This document shows positions 8,917 to 17,910 of a stretch of DNA of 64,000 bases, piece after piece; positions within the stretch are counted from its first letter, which is position 1; each line of letters opens with the position of its first letter. The stretch covers positions 1,550,001-1,614,000 of the forward strand of contig NZ_CP126963.1 of NCBI RefSeq assembly GCF_002871945.2. The letters are read 5' to 3'. The stretch comes from Gleimia hominis (GTDB lineage: Bacteria > Actinomycetota > Actinomycetes > Actinomycetales > Actinomycetaceae). A program made the position numbers and the translations under genes. Below the pieces are notes generated by a model that did no database searches, was not told the origin of the DNA, and was given only the letters and a program-made list of their open reading frames with translations.

Positions 8917-9795
8917 ATGAGCAAAACTAGCGCCACGCAATGGGGGGAATCCAGGTTCCTGTTCAACCCCACCGAACCCGTGCGCCCAGCGATCATCGTT
9001 ACGCTTAGTTTTGTTCTAGCGCCCGCTGCGCTCCTACTACTCTTCACCTCCGTGGGGCGGCTGCTAAACGCCGGCGCGGGCGGCACTCCCTTAGCGTCCC
9101 CCACCGGTCAGCTAGGGGTACTGGGCAGCGCTATCCTACTGCTCCTCATTGCGCACACTGTGCGGTGGTCTAACGCCGGGATGGCGGTGCTAACGATCTG
9201 GTCCGCGGCCCTCACCCTCATCTATGCCGCCCAATGCCTACTGGGCGCCAGCTCGTGCACGCAAGCGCTCACGCGCTGGACCCAACTGCCTTTATACGCG
9301 TGCAGCATCTGCGTGGGGGTAACGCTCATGACCAAGTACATGACTACCCGCGCCCCGCAACCCAACCCGCGAATCCCCGCCTGGCTGGCGTTCACCTGCG
9401 CGTTCGTCCTGTCCGGAGCCATTATCGGCATGCTCTACGTCCTCGCACCCCGCAATGTGGACGCCATCCGCCTTGGGGACGCGTCGCTACTGCCCGCCCG
9501 CACCAGCGGTGAAGTTGCACTGATCGTCCTCACCTGCCTGGGTGCAATGGCATTAGCCTTCCTGGCGAACATTTCGGTTGGGGCCGTGCAGGCAGCCGCG
9601 TGGATTTTCTTCCTCATCCCCGGGTTAATCGTGGTGCCAACCGTGACGACCCTAACGGACGTGACCGCCACCCCGAATAACAGTGCCATAATTGCCTGGC
9701 AAATGACGATGCCCGTGTGTGCCACCATTGGTGTGCTACTAGCCACCACCACACACGCCATCGCCCTTGCCCACACCCCACAAACCAGTGGATGA
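8917..9795 (+). CDS. Polytopic membrane protein, unknown
   Basis: A 292-residue hydrophobic protein with about seven predicted transmembrane helices (for example residues 24-44, 65-82, 87-105, 123-140, 155-177, 200-221, 225-248, 265-283). I do not recognise a family and see no catalytic or transport motif. The N-terminus (MSKTSATQWGESRF) is cytoplasmic-like. It lies 157 bases from the divergent cpaE-like gene and is followed after 89 bases by another membrane protein with a long acidic domain, so the two may work together. The start appears leaderless. Confidence 0.7.
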   Translation: MSKTSATQWGESRFLFNPTEPVRPAIIVTLSFVLAPAALLLLFTSVGRLLNAGAGGTPLASPTGQLGVLGSAILLLLIAHTVRWSNAGMAVLTIWSAALTLIYAAQCLLGASSCTQALTRWTQLPLYACSICVGVTLMTKYMTTRAPQPNPRIPAWLAFTCAFVLSGAIIGMLYVLAPRNVDAIRLGDASLLPARTSGEVALIVLTCLGAMALAFLANISVGAVQAAAWIFFLIPGLIVVPTVTTLTDVTATPNNSAIIAWQMTMPVCATIGVLLATTTHAIALAHTPQTSG

Positions 9796-9884
9796 CATGA
9801 GGTCAAAGTGTCTTGTGCGGGCGTGCCAAAACGACAATCACTGCACATGCCACTAGCGTGGAATCATATATTGAGGAGGTTCCT

Positions 9885-11180
9885 ATGAGTGATCCGAACG
9901 CTAAACACCCTGAACATGATGATGCCCCCACGTGGGGACTAGCCCCCAACGACACCGATCAGACAGACACGCATTCAGATCTGATCACCCCGTCAGCAGA
10001 CGATGAGATCCCCCAAACACGCACCTCCTCACCGGGCTCACAGTCCTCCATGCCAGCCTCACAGTCCCCTACGGAAGGTACCAACCCGGTTGACACCGCT
10101 GCTGACCATACCGGCACCTCCATTCCACACTCCAACCCCCAAACGGACGAAACACTGCCCGCAACCGGAGGTGGTATCCCTCAAGATGTCTTGGCGCGGC
10201 GGCTCGCAGACGAGGAACCTCCCGAAGTTGAACCCGAAGAACCTGAGGAACCCCGGCCCCTCGTCTACTCCCAAGACCCGCACGAACTAGACTTGGACGA
10301 ACCCGCCACCCAAGATCTGCACGCAGACGTAGAAACTGACGCGCGAAACACGCACGCAGAGGAGTCAGCGGGAACGCAGTCAGACGCGAACGCGGATAAG
10401 CAGATGCACGCCCCGGATACAGGGTCTGCAGAGGACAACGAAGAACTCGCCGTAGACGGGGAGGACGAGGATGACGACCTGGAGTCCACCAAAGTGCGCC
10501 GCCAGTCCCTACTCAAAGTAGACCCGGAACCGCAACCGCAAGACACTCCCGGCACCACCGCGTGGCACCCCCGCCGCTTCCCTGAAGAAGAAGCGGAATA
10601 CTCCCTGTTTGACGAAGCTTCCGTGGTTCCCGAACTGCCATCGCGCGTGGGAGCACGCGTACTCTCGTTCTTCCTGTACCTAATCGGCTTACCACTCGCG
10701 TGGTACCTCCTGTCTGACGCCGCAGCCCGCTTTACCCTAGCGCCCGGCAACGCGATGGACAGCGGCCACATTAACCCCGCGGCCCTCATCGAATTCGCCG
10801 GCGGTGGCATAGTGGTCATCGTGCTCGCCTGCCTGTGCATCCGCTCCTCACTGGGAGCACTCATCGGTGGTGTCATCATGATGGCCGGAGGTCTCCTCCC
10901 CCTCGCCGTACCTGCCCTTACCAGTAACTACCTGCAACGCGCACAATCGTGGCTGGAATCATGGAACGCGTTCGGCGCAAACGTGTCCCACCACCTGCAA
11001 TACACGGGTTTCAGCGGCACCATCTTCACCGCCGGGCTAATCACGTTCCTCCTCGGCCTCATCGCGATCCTCGCGCGCCGCGACGGACGCAACGAACAGC
11101 AGATCCGCACGCAAATCGAACAGATCTCACCCACAACCCTCAACAAAGGCCACGGCCACAAGAATGAGGAGAAAAAGTAG
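9885..11180 (+). CDS. Membrane protein with long acidic disordered N-terminus
   Basis: A 431-residue protein. Residues 1-235 are strongly acidic and Thr/Pro/Ser rich with runs such as EVEPEEPEEPRP and DGEDEDDDLE, typical of disorder. Residues 240-415 hold about four transmembrane helices (LSFFLYLIGLPLAWYLL, GGGIVVIVLACLCI, ALIGGVIMMAGGLLPLAV, FTAGLITFLLGLIAIL). A basic tail follows. AGGAGG at 9874-9879 sits 5 bases before ATG 9885; the longer frame from 9813 is rejected. The pentapeptide LPATG at about residue 91 is internal with no following helix, so it is not a sortase signal. Function unknown; probably co-expressed with the preceding membrane protein. Confidence 0.75.
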   Translation: MSDPNAKHPEHDDAPTWGLAPNDTDQTDTHSDLITPSADDEIPQTRTSSPGSQSSMPASQSPTEGTNPVDTAADHTGTSIPHSNPQTDETLPATGGGIPQDVLARRLADEEPPEVEPEEPEEPRPLVYSQDPHELDLDEPATQDLHADVETDARNTHAEESAGTQSDANADKQMHAPDTGSAEDNEELAVDGEDEDDDLESTKVRRQSLLKVDPEPQPQDTPGTTAWHPRRFPEEEAEYSLFDEASVVPELPSRVGARVLSFFLYLIGLPLAWYLLSDAAARFTLAPGNAMDSGHINPAALIEFAGGGIVVIVLACLCIRSSLGALIGGVIMMAGGLLPLAVPALTSNYLQRAQSWLESWNAFGANVSHHLQYTGFSGTIFTAGLITFLLGLIAILARRDGRNEQQIRTQIEQISPTTLNKGHGHKNEEKK

Positions 11181-11202
11181 GCAGTGACCTCCAAGTTTTC
11201 AA

Positions 11203-11239
11203 AACGACCGGCCATGTCCAACACGATGGGCCGGTCGTT
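11203..11239. repeat. 11-bp perfect inverted repeat
   Basis: AACGACCGGCC (11203-11213) pairs perfectly with GGCCGGTCGTT (11229-11239) around a 15-base loop. It lies 22 bases after the stop of the membrane protein gene and ends 4 bases before ATG 11244. There is no T-run after it, so it is a weak terminator candidate or an operator for the hydrolase. Confidence 0.75.
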
Positions 11240-11243
11240 ACTC

Positions 11244-12091
11244 ATGCCCTCCGGCCCCTGGTCCCACCGAACCGTCAACGCGGCGGGCGTAAACTTCCAC
11301 GTCGCCATTCACGGGCCCGAAGACGGCACGCCCGTCCTGCTGCTCCACAGCTTTCCGCGCACGTGGCTGTCTTGGAAACACACGCTCGTTAGCCTCGGAG
11401 ACGCCAACTGGCGGGCAATCGCCATGGACCTGCGCGGATTCGGTAACTCCGACCTGCAACCCCACGGGCAAGACCCGCTGCGCATGTCCGCAGACATCTC
11501 CGCCGTAATCAGCGCCCTCGGCTACACCAACGCGCACGTAATCGGCGCGGGCCTGGGGGAATTCTCGGCTGGATCCTCGCGGCCACCACGCCCAAACGCG
11601 TGCGCTCCCTCATGTCCGTGTGTAGCCCCCACCCGCTGTGCGCCACCACGCTTAACCACCCGCCAGCGGTGATGAAGCTTCTTGCCCTTACGCGCGCCCC
11701 GTACCTCAACCGGGCGCTACTGAAATCAGGCAGACTTATTGATATGGGCGCGCAAACGCTGTGCGCCCCCGGCAGTCACTTCCCCCTGGACCCGTACCGC
11801 TACGCGTTCTCTCGCCCCTTCGCAGCAGAAACCGCGTTGGAGGCCACGATCCGTGCGCACGCGCTCACACACAAAACCCGATCACGAATCGACACTACAA
11901 TCGACCGGCCCGTATCCACCGTCATGGCGCGCGAAGATCCCCTGCATACGCGGGCCGCTTACCTGCGAGACCAACAGTGGGTACAAGATCCGATTCAAAC
12001 GTTTGAGGTTCCGGGGGGCCACTACGCCACCGAGGAAGCACCGGTGGAAGTCACCAAAGCCGTGTTCAAACACCTCGAACCGTACGCGTGA
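11244..12091 (+). pseudogene. Frameshifted alpha/beta hydrolase
   Basis: Two overlapping frames make one alpha/beta hydrolase of about 282 residues. The first (from ATG 11244; an alternative GTG is at 11184) carries LLLHSFPRTWLSW, then DLRGFGNS, then VIGAGLG. The second resumes as ILGWILAATTPKRVRSL and ends with a normal C-terminus (FEVPGGHYATEE). The shift falls in the G-run at 11556-11560 (five Gs, six expected). In the nucleophile elbow the residue in the Ser/Asp position is Gly (GAGLGG), so the ancestral protein may already have been non-catalytic. The position before nth and crp matches Rv3670 (ephE). A genuine lesion, a phase-variable tract or a sequencing error cannot be told apart here. 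Confidence 0.8.
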
Positions 12092-12193
12092 ACACCGCTG
12101 CCATCAGATGGCGGCGGATGAGTACGAATGGGCTGAAGCTTCCGTAGGCGGGCGAAGGCGAGGCCAGACTTCCGTAGGCGTGCGCGAGCGCGG

Positions 12194-12817
12194 TCAGACG
12201 CTGGCGGATGGGCATAGTTGCGCCAGTTCGCAGTGCCCACAATCGGGTTGGCGCGAATGGCACACGCGCCGACCGTGCTCAATTAACCGGTGGCACAGAA
12301 CTGTCCAATCCGCATCCGGCAGAACCCGGACAATATCTTTTTCCACAGCCAGCGGGGCTTTGTGTTTACTCCACCCCAGGCGGCGCGCTAACCGTCCCAC
12401 GTGCGTGTCCACAGTTATTGCCCGCACCCCAAACGCATTGCCCATCACCACGTGCGCGGTTTTACGACCCACCCCCGGCAGGGATTCCAGTTGCTTACGT
12501 TCACGCGGTACCTCACCGTTAAAACTATTTTCCAAAGCTGCCCCTAACCGTACTAACTGGCTACTGCGACGGTTTTGGAACCCAAGTGGGCGAACAATGC
12601 GCGCAACCGCATCCGGATCCGCATTCGCTAAATCTGTGGGCGTGGGATAGCGGTCAAACAGCTGCGGGGTAACCGTGTTAACCCGCGCGTCCGTGGTTTG
12701 CGCCGAAAGCACAGTAGCCACCAGCAGTTCGTAAGCGTTACGGTGCACTAGCGCGCAGTGCGCATCGGGATACAGGTGAGCCAACTTTTTTGCAACAGCA
12801 GGGGCGTTCGTGTGCAT
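12194..12817 (-). CDS. nth: Endonuclease III (DNA glycosylase/AP lyase)
   Basis: A 207-residue base-excision repair enzyme that removes oxidised pyrimidines. The helix-hairpin-helix LPGVGRKTA contains catalytic Lys119, and VDTHVGR contains catalytic Asp137. The [4Fe-4S] loop is C186-X6-C193-X2-C196-X5-C202, all intact. Length is normal. It lies divergently from crp, as in mycobacteria. The start ATG 12817 has TAGGCT 7 bases upstream and no ribosome site, suggesting a leaderless message. The 100 bases between its stop and the hydrolase pseudogene contain a short direct repeat (CTTCCGTAGGCG twice) and nothing else I can name. Confidence 0.95.
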   Translation of the reverse strand: MHTNAPAVAKKLAHLYPDAHCALVHRNAYELLVATVLSAQTTDARVNTVTPQLFDRYPTPTDLANADPDAVARIVRPLGFQNRRSSQLVRLGAALENSFNGEVPRERKQLESLPGVGRKTAHVVMGNAFGVRAITVDTHVGRLARRLGWSKHKAPLAVEKDIVRVLPDADWTVLCHRLIEHGRRVCHSRQPDCGHCELAQLCPSASV

Positions 12818-12824
12818 ACCCGCC

Positions 12825-12830
12825 AGCCTA
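12825..12830 (-). promoter_or_regulatory. -10 element TAGGCT upstream of nth
   Basis: On the minus strand TAGGCT ends 7 bases before ATG 12817 with no ribosome site, consistent with leaderless transcription of nth. Confidence 0.5.
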
Positions 12831-13015
12831 GCTCAAAACCACAAACTTAAAACAACGGGTTGGAAACCGCAGGTTTGGAACCACGCAGCAGTCAGATTGA
12901 TAGCTTCAACTGCATTTTATGTATAAACTTGTTAAAGGCATCACAAGAGATTTCAGAGCGCGGCTCAGTCGCGCGCAGTCACAACACCGTTTACAGCGGA
13001 GATGGAAGGGAAATC

Positions 13016-13693
13016 GTGGAGAGTAACTACATCAGTCAGGTCCCACTGTTCGATGGTTTAGACGAACAGCAGCAGACTTCACTGCGTCAGCGGATGGGAC
13101 AAACAACGCTGCGTCGCGGTGAGGTCCTATTCGAAGAAGGCGACCAAGGCAACCGCCTGTACATCATCACGGAAGGCAAGATTAAGCTGGGCCATACCTC
13201 GCTCGATGGGCGGGAGAATCTGCTGGCAGTGCTTGGGCCGGGTGAGATTATTGGCGAACTAACCCTCTTTGACCCGGGTGCGCGCACCGCTTCAGCAACC
13301 GCTGTTTCCCCGGTGACGCTCCTGTACTTGGAGCACTCGGACCTCGTGGAAATTCTGGACACGAACCCGACGATGGCGCGGCACATGCTGCGTTCACTGG
13401 CGCGTCGTCTGCGTCGCACCAACGAGTCACTTGCCGACCTGGTGTTCTCGGACGTACCCGGCCGCGTCGCCAAAGCCCTGCTGGACCTGGCGGACCGGTT
13501 CGGCACTCAAACTGACCACGGCGTGCACGTCCCTCACGACCTCACGCAAGAGGAACTGGCGCAGCTCGTGGGTGCCTCACGCGAAACTGTTAACAAGTCT
13601 TTAGCAGACTTCGTTTCTCGCGGCTGGATCCAGCTCGAAGGCCGCGCGGTAACACTACTGGACTTGGATCGGCTCGCCCGCCGCGCCCGGTAG
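13016..13693 (+). CDS. crp: Crp/GlxR-family transcriptional regulator
   Basis: A 225-residue regulator closely resembling M. tuberculosis Crp (Rv3676) and corynebacterial GlxR. A cyclic-nucleotide-binding domain occupies residues 8-120: GDQGNRLYIITEGK, then GELTLFDPGARTASATA, where the phosphate-binding cassette keeps Glu, Arg and Thr/Ser. The dimer helix leads to SDVPGRVAKALLDLA, and the helix-turn-helix is EELAQLVGASRETVNKSLADF near residues 175-195. It ends DRLARRAR like the mycobacterial protein. Start GTG 13016 follows GGAAGGG; longer in-frame starts from 12860 are rejected on length. The protein probably binds cAMP and regulates carbon and respiratory genes, possibly the dms and glycan operons here (inference). 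An intrinsic terminator follows. Confidence 0.95.
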   Translation: MESNYISQVPLFDGLDEQQQTSLRQRMGQTTLRRGEVLFEEGDQGNRLYIITEGKIKLGHTSLDGRENLLAVLGPGEIIGELTLFDPGARTASATAVSPVTLLYLEHSDLVEILDTNPTMARHMLRSLARRLRRTNESLADLVFSDVPGRVAKALLDLADRFGTQTDHGVHVPHDLTQEELAQLVGASRETVNKSLADFVSRGWIQLEGRAVTLLDLDRLARRAR

Positions 13694-13744
13694 CACGCCA
13701 CCTGCGGTAATAGTGCGCGCACAGATACCGCAGTTTTAAACACT

Positions 13745-13773
13745 TTGAGGCCCCAGCACTGCTGGGGCCTCAA
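13745..13773. terminator. Terminator after crp
   Basis: A 14-bp perfect stem TTGAGGCCCCAGCA/TGCTGGGGCCTCAA lies 51 bases after the crp stop. The flanks are A/T-rich on both sides (AGTTTTAAAC before, AATTATTTAA after), so it may stop transcription from crp and from the DUF4177 gene on the other strand. Confidence 0.8.
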
Positions 13774-13822
13774 CGCAATTATTTAACTAGTGTTTCCATG
13801 AACTTGAACGCACGCCAAAAAC

Positions 13823-13920
13823 AACTAACGTTGCCGCGAGCCTAGCCGCACGCCGGAACTAACTAGCGTTGCTTCGAGCTTAAACTCCCGAGGGAACTAA
13901 CTAGTCTTATTTCGAAGTCG
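13823..13920. repeat. Degenerate AACTAACTAG repeats
   Basis: The phrase AACTAAC(TAG) followed by a GTTGCTTCGA-like segment recurs at 13823, 13857 and 13895, at 34- and 38-base intervals, between the crp terminator and the DUF4177 stop. The role is unknown. Confidence 0.5.
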
Positions 13921-14091
13921 CTAGTCTTGCTTGGGGCGTTTGAGGTACGCCACAAGACTTTCGGGGTTAGCGGGTGCGGGAACGACCTGCACGAGTTCCC
14001 ACCCGTCTTCGCCCCACTGATCCAGAATCTGTTTTGTACTGTGCACCAGCAACGGTATCGTTGCGTATTCCCATTTCTGCATGTAACCCAT
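13921..14091 (-). CDS. DUF4177 small protein
   Basis: A 56-residue protein, MGYMQKWEYATIPLLVHSTK, then QILDQWGEDGWELVQVVPAP, ending VAYLKRPKQD. The WEY...DQWG.DGWELV pattern is the DUF4177 family, which in mycobacteria lies at the same place (Rv3678A) near whiB4. An internal start at ATG 14082 has GGATGGG just upstream and may be the real one, giving 53 residues. The gap to the whiB stop is 66 bases on the same strand, so it could be read through from whiB. Biochemical function is unknown. Confidence 0.85.
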   Translation of the reverse strand: MGYMQKWEYATIPLLVHSTKQILDQWGEDGWELVQVVPAPANPESLVAYLKRPKQD

Positions 14092-14157
14092 CCTAAGCTA
14101 CAAATCCGCGCAGTTGAACCCCACCACCAGAAGTTGACCCCACAGGGCGAACGCGTT

Positions 14158-14499
14158 TTAGCGACGAACGCGCGCGAGAACTTTCGGTACTTTCGGCGTG
14201 CGAATCTCTTCCGCTAACGGATCATCTGAATGTAAGATCCATTCGCGCCAATCCTTCACATCCGTGTAGTGGCGGAGCATGGCCCGGCGTTCCCGTTCAG
14301 TTAACCCACCCCAGACTCCGAAGTTAGCTTCTGATTGCAACGCGTCTGCCAGGCATTCCAACCTCACCTCGCACGCAAAACAGCGCGATCGAACCTGACG
14401 CTGACCTGCGCCCTGAACGAACAACGCGTCGGGAGAATCAGTTGCACACAGCGCCTTCGCTGCCCAGCTCTGATCGCTATCCGCGTATTCGTATTTCAT
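14158..14499 (-). CDS. WhiB-family iron-sulfur regulator (WhiB4-like)
   Basis: A 113-residue Wbl protein. Four cysteines at 18, 40, 43 and 49 (C-X21-C-X2-C-X5-C) bind a [4Fe-4S] cluster, followed by the G[IV]WGG turn (GVWGGLTERERR, residues 61-72). The tail is basic (KVPKVLARVRR), as expected for DNA contact. The gene is divergent from a PonA-type penicillin-binding protein, the same arrangement as whiB4/ponA2 (Rv3681c/Rv3682), so WhiB4-like is the best guess. WhiB4 is a redox-responsive repressor in mycobacteria. The start ATG 14499 follows GGGG at a usable distance; a longer frame to 14634 runs into the ponA start and is rejected. Confidence 0.9.
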   Translation of the reverse strand: MKYEYADSDQSWAAKALCATDSPDALFVQGAGQRQVRSRCFACEVRLECLADALQSEANFGVWGGLTERERRAMLRHYTDVKDWREWILHSDDPLAEEIRTPKVPKVLARVRR

Positions 14500-14613
14500 T
14501 TGCACCCCATTGATACGTCTTAATACGTAACCTTCTCTACATTGTGACCATACACACATGAACGCGTTTTTACCAATCGGCCTCCAGTTAGGCAGCGAAG
14601 GGCCGGTTCGTCG

Positions 14614-14619
14614 TAGGCT
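14614..14619 (+). promoter_or_regulatory. -10 element TAGGCT, leaderless ponA start
   Basis: TAGGCT ends 6 bases before ATG 14626 and there is no ribosome site. Confidence 0.6.
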
Positions 14620-14625
14620 TAGAAC

Positions 14626-16827
14626 ATGCCTCATTCGAATATTCGCTCGGTCAAAAAACCGCAGCTCGCCCGGCTCCTCACCGCGTTCCTTGCGGTGTGC
14701 GCACTGGCGGGTGTGCTCCTTTCGGGTCTTTTAGTTCCGACCCTTGGGTTAGCGGGCATGGTGGTGAAGTCCGGTCCGGAGGTTTTTGATTCCCTCCCCG
14801 CCGATTTGAAGATCGTCCCCCCGTCGGAACAGTCCACTCTCGTGGCGTCAGACGGCACGGTTTTAGCGTCGTTCTACACGGAAAACCGGATCGTTGTTCC
14901 GCTCGACAAGATTTCTAAACACCTTCAGCAAGCGGTTATTTCCACTGAGGACCGCCGGTTCTACGACCATAAAGGCATTGATCCTGAGGGCATGGCCCGC
15001 GCCGCGTTGAATAACCTCGGTGGGTCCGGGTCCACGCAGGGTGCGTCTACCCTCACGCAACAATATGTGAAGAACTCGCTTCTGGAAGCTGGTTTGCAAA
15101 AAGGTGACCAGGACATGATTGATGAGGCAACCGAGCAGACCATCGGGCGGAAATTGCGCGAGGCACGCTACGCTCTAGATCTAGAGAAGCGCTTGTCGAA
15201 AGAAGAGATCCTGGCGGGGTACTTGAATATCGCCCCGTTCGGCCCCAACGTGTACGGGGCGGAGGCGGCTGCGCACCTGTATTTCTCAAAACCAGCTGCG
15301 AAACTGGACGCGTTAGAATCTGCGCTGCTAGCGGGAATTGTTAAATCCCCCAATGAGTACAATCCGCTGCGGAACCCGGATGCGGCTCAGGATCGGCGGG
15401 ACACGGTCCTAACGTCAATGCTGGCGCAAAACAAGATCACGCAAGAAGAGTACGACAAGTTCGTGAAAATCCCAGTGAAGAAAATGTTGAAACCCGACTA
15501 CACTCCCCAGGGGTGTGCGGGAGCTGGCAACGCCGCGTACTTTTGTGAATACGTGCGATCTGAACTGCTGCGGTCAAAAGAGTTCGGGGAATCCCAAGAA
15601 GACCGATTACAAAAACTTCAGCGTGGTGGTTTAACCATTAAAACCACGTTGAATAAGGACTTGCAGGCGAAAGCGTTCAAGGCGGTGCAAGATCGGATTC
15701 CAATTAACGACCCATCGGGTGCCAACACAGCGATAGTTTCTATGGATCCACGCAACGGGGCAATTGTAGCGATGGCGCAGAACACGAACTTCGGCACCCC
15801 CACGGAGCAGAACCCGGGGGCAACACAGAACTCGATCACGGCCGATAAGGCACACGGTGGTGGTGATGGGTTCCAGGCGGGGTCAGCGTTGAAGCCGTTC
15901 ACGATGCTCGAATGGTTCCGTGAGGGCCGCTCCGCATATGAACGGGTTGGAGGCCACTCCATTCACTTCAGCCGAGGAGAGTGGAATATTCCATGCGCCC
16001 CCGAGATGGCGGACAACTGGACGGTGCAGGATGTGGACGGTAAACCCGGGTCTTTCAACATTATTGAGGCCACGGAGAAGTCTGTGAACCGCGCTTACGC
16101 GCACATGGCGACACAGTTGGATATGTGCAAGATCTTTGACGGCATGAAAGACCTGGGGATCTCTAAGCCCGATGGTTCCAGGTTGGATCCGCACCCGTCG
16201 TCGATTATTGGTGCACCGGCAACCCCGCTGAGCATGGCGCGCGCGTACTCTGCGTTCGCTAATAAAGGTAAGTTGTGCAAACCCATGTCCGTGACCGAGG
16301 TGACGGATCGGGATGGTAAGCAGGTTGCGAAGTTCAAGTCCTCTTGTTCGCAAGCGATACCGGAGAAGAATGCGAACCAGGTGGCGGATGTGCTGCAGCA
16401 AACCACGCAGAGCGCGTTCTACCGCGCCTCTGACATTGGCCGTCCGCACATCGGGAAAACCGGGACTACGGATAACAACGCGGGTCTTTGGTTCGTGGGT
16501 GGTACCCCGCAGCTGATTACCGGCGCGTGGGCGGGTTACGCATCCCAGTCTTCGGCGTCGATGAATGGCATTACCGTTAACGGCACGTACTACGGCACGG
16601 TTTATGGTGGTACGTTCACCGCTCCGATGTGGAAGCAGTACATGGAGTCTGCTTTGGAGGGCCAGGAGGTAATGAACTTCCCTGAGGCAGACTTGACTAA
16701 CGGGAAGAAGGACGAACCCGCGCGGGCTCGTGAGCCGCAGCATCAGCAGGCTGAAGACGAGGGTGAGCGGGATGCCGAACCTCAATACGAGTACGTTTAC
16801 GAATATGAGGAAGACGACGGCGAATAG
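14626..16827 (+). CDS. Bifunctional penicillin-binding protein (PonA2-like)
   Basis: A 733-residue class A penicillin-binding protein. A membrane anchor lies at residues 15-45. The GT51 transglycosylase domain has EDRRFYDHKG (catalytic Glu about 108) and GASTLTQQYVKN (139-150). The transpeptidase domain has S420-ALK, S486-VN and K611-TG. No PASTA domain is present; the C-terminus is a short acidic tail (QYEYVYEYEEDDGE). It polymerises and cross-links peptidoglycan outside the membrane. Position beside whiB and a metallophosphoesterase matches Rv3682. The next gene begins 1 base inside its stop codon, so the two are co-translated. Confidence 0.95.
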   Translation: MPHSNIRSVKKPQLARLLTAFLAVCALAGVLLSGLLVPTLGLAGMVVKSGPEVFDSLPADLKIVPPSEQSTLVASDGTVLASFYTENRIVVPLDKISKHLQQAVISTEDRRFYDHKGIDPEGMARAALNNLGGSGSTQGASTLTQQYVKNSLLEAGLQKGDQDMIDEATEQTIGRKLREARYALDLEKRLSKEEILAGYLNIAPFGPNVYGAEAAAHLYFSKPAAKLDALESALLAGIVKSPNEYNPLRNPDAAQDRRDTVLTSMLAQNKITQEEYDKFVKIPVKKMLKPDYTPQGCAGAGNAAYFCEYVRSELLRSKEFGESQEDRLQKLQRGGLTIKTTLNKDLQAKAFKAVQDRIPINDPSGANTAIVSMDPRNGAIVAMAQNTNFGTPTEQNPGATQNSITADKAHGGGDGFQAGSALKPFTMLEWFREGRSAYERVGGHSIHFSRGEWNIPCAPEMADNWTVQDVDGKPGSFNIIEATEKSVNRAYAHMATQLDMCKIFDGMKDLGISKPDGSRLDPHPSSIIGAPATPLSMARAYSAFANKGKLCKPMSVTEVTDRDGKQVAKFKSSCSQAIPEKNANQVADVLQQTTQSAFYRASDIGRPHIGKTGTTDNNAGLWFVGGTPQLITGAWAGYASQSSASMNGITVNGTYYGTVYGGTFTAPMWKQYMESALEGQEVMNFPEADLTNGKKDEPARAREPQHQQAEDEGERDAEPQYEYVYEYEEDDGE

Positions 16828-17759
16828 TGCCTAAAAAACCAGTTTTAACACGATTTGGGTACGCAACCGCGGCAGTGGCGGCAACTGCGGTGGCAGGGTT
16901 GGCGTGGACGCAGGTGGAGCGGCGGTGGCCGACGGTGCGTCACGTGGATGCCCGCGGCGTGCTGCCCACCGGGGCTGCGCCAGTGCGGGTTCTGCACGTG
17001 TCTGATCTGCACCTGTTTCCGGGCCAGGATTTCTTAGTTGATTTTGTGCGCAGTTTGGCGGAGCTGGAGTTCGACTTCGTCGTGTCTACGGGCGATAACT
17101 TCGGGTCCACCCGGGGGTTGCCGATGCTGCGCCGGGCGTACGAGCCTCTGCTGGGCCATCCCGGCGCGTTCGTGTTTGGTTCTAACGACTATTATTCGCC
17201 GCAGCCAAAACCGTGGCATTCTTACCTGGTGGGTTCGCGCCGCCACGCGTTCAACCGAGTGTCGCGTACAGAACCGGATTTGCCGTGGCAGGAGTTGGAA
17301 GCGTTTTTTCACAACGCCGGCTGGGTTAACTTGAACAACCGCGCGGGGCATGTGCGGTTGGAGGACGGGCGCACGCTGGCGCTGATGGGGGTGGATGACC
17401 CGCATATTCACCGCGACCACATGCCCGTTCCGAATGCGGATTGGAATGCGCCTGAGGCGCTGCGGATCGCCCTGTTACACGCCCCCTACCAGCGGGTCCT
17501 CAACGAGTTCGTCCACCTGGGGGCGCAAGCACTGTTCGCAGGGCATACGCACGGTGGACAGTTGCGCGTGCCGAGCGTGGGGGCGATTGTCAGTAACTGC
17601 GATGTGCCGCGCGACATGGTACGTGGTTTACACCGCTGGTACAGCGCCGAGGGGTCCGCAGTTTTGAACGTGTCCGCTGGTTTAGGTACTTCCATGTATG
17701 CGCCCGTGCGGTTTGCGTGTCGGCCCGAGGTTAGCTTGGTGACCTTGCATTCCGCGTGA
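16827..17759 (+). CDS. Membrane-anchored metallophosphoesterase
   Basis: A 310-residue calcineurin-like phosphoesterase. An N-terminal hydrophobic segment (about 10-25) suggests membrane anchoring. Metal-binding motifs are present in order: VSDLHL, STGDN, GSNDYY (the family's GNHD box), then LLHAP and AGHTHGGQ. It resembles the Rv3683 family that follows ponA2 in mycobacteria; the substrate is unknown. The GTG start shares one base with the ponA stop (TAGTG), indicating translational coupling. Confidence 0.9.
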   Translation: MPKKPVLTRFGYATAAVAATAVAGLAWTQVERRWPTVRHVDARGVLPTGAAPVRVLHVSDLHLFPGQDFLVDFVRSLAELEFDFVVSTGDNFGSTRGLPMLRRAYEPLLGHPGAFVFGSNDYYSPQPKPWHSYLVGSRRHAFNRVSRTEPDLPWQELEAFFHNAGWVNLNNRAGHVRLEDGRTLALMGVDDPHIHRDHMPVPNADWNAPEALRIALLHAPYQRVLNEFVHLGAQALFAGHTHGGQLRVPSVGAIVSNCDVPRDMVRGLHRWYSAEGSAVLNVSAGLGTSMYAPVRFACRPEVSLVTLHSA

Positions 17760-17833
17760 GGTTCCTTACCGTTGCGAACGTCTTTTGGTGGTTTGACAGC
17801 CGCTTGGCTATACTAATCAAGTCACTTTGACTT

Positions 17834-17910
<77 letters not shown>

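Noticed and set aside
10150..10175. LPATG motif in the membrane protein at 9885
   Set aside because: It lies in the disordered N-terminal part without the hydrophobic helix and basic tail of a sortase signal.
11739..12650. 303-codon plus-strand frame
   Set aside because: It overlaps the hydrolase remnant in another frame and runs antisense to nth; the composition is Arg/Thr-rich noise.
17793..17819. TTGACA / TATACT promoter before tRNA-Pro
   Set aside because: The spacing between the hexamers is only 10 bases; with TAATCA it is 15. Not a confident promoter.
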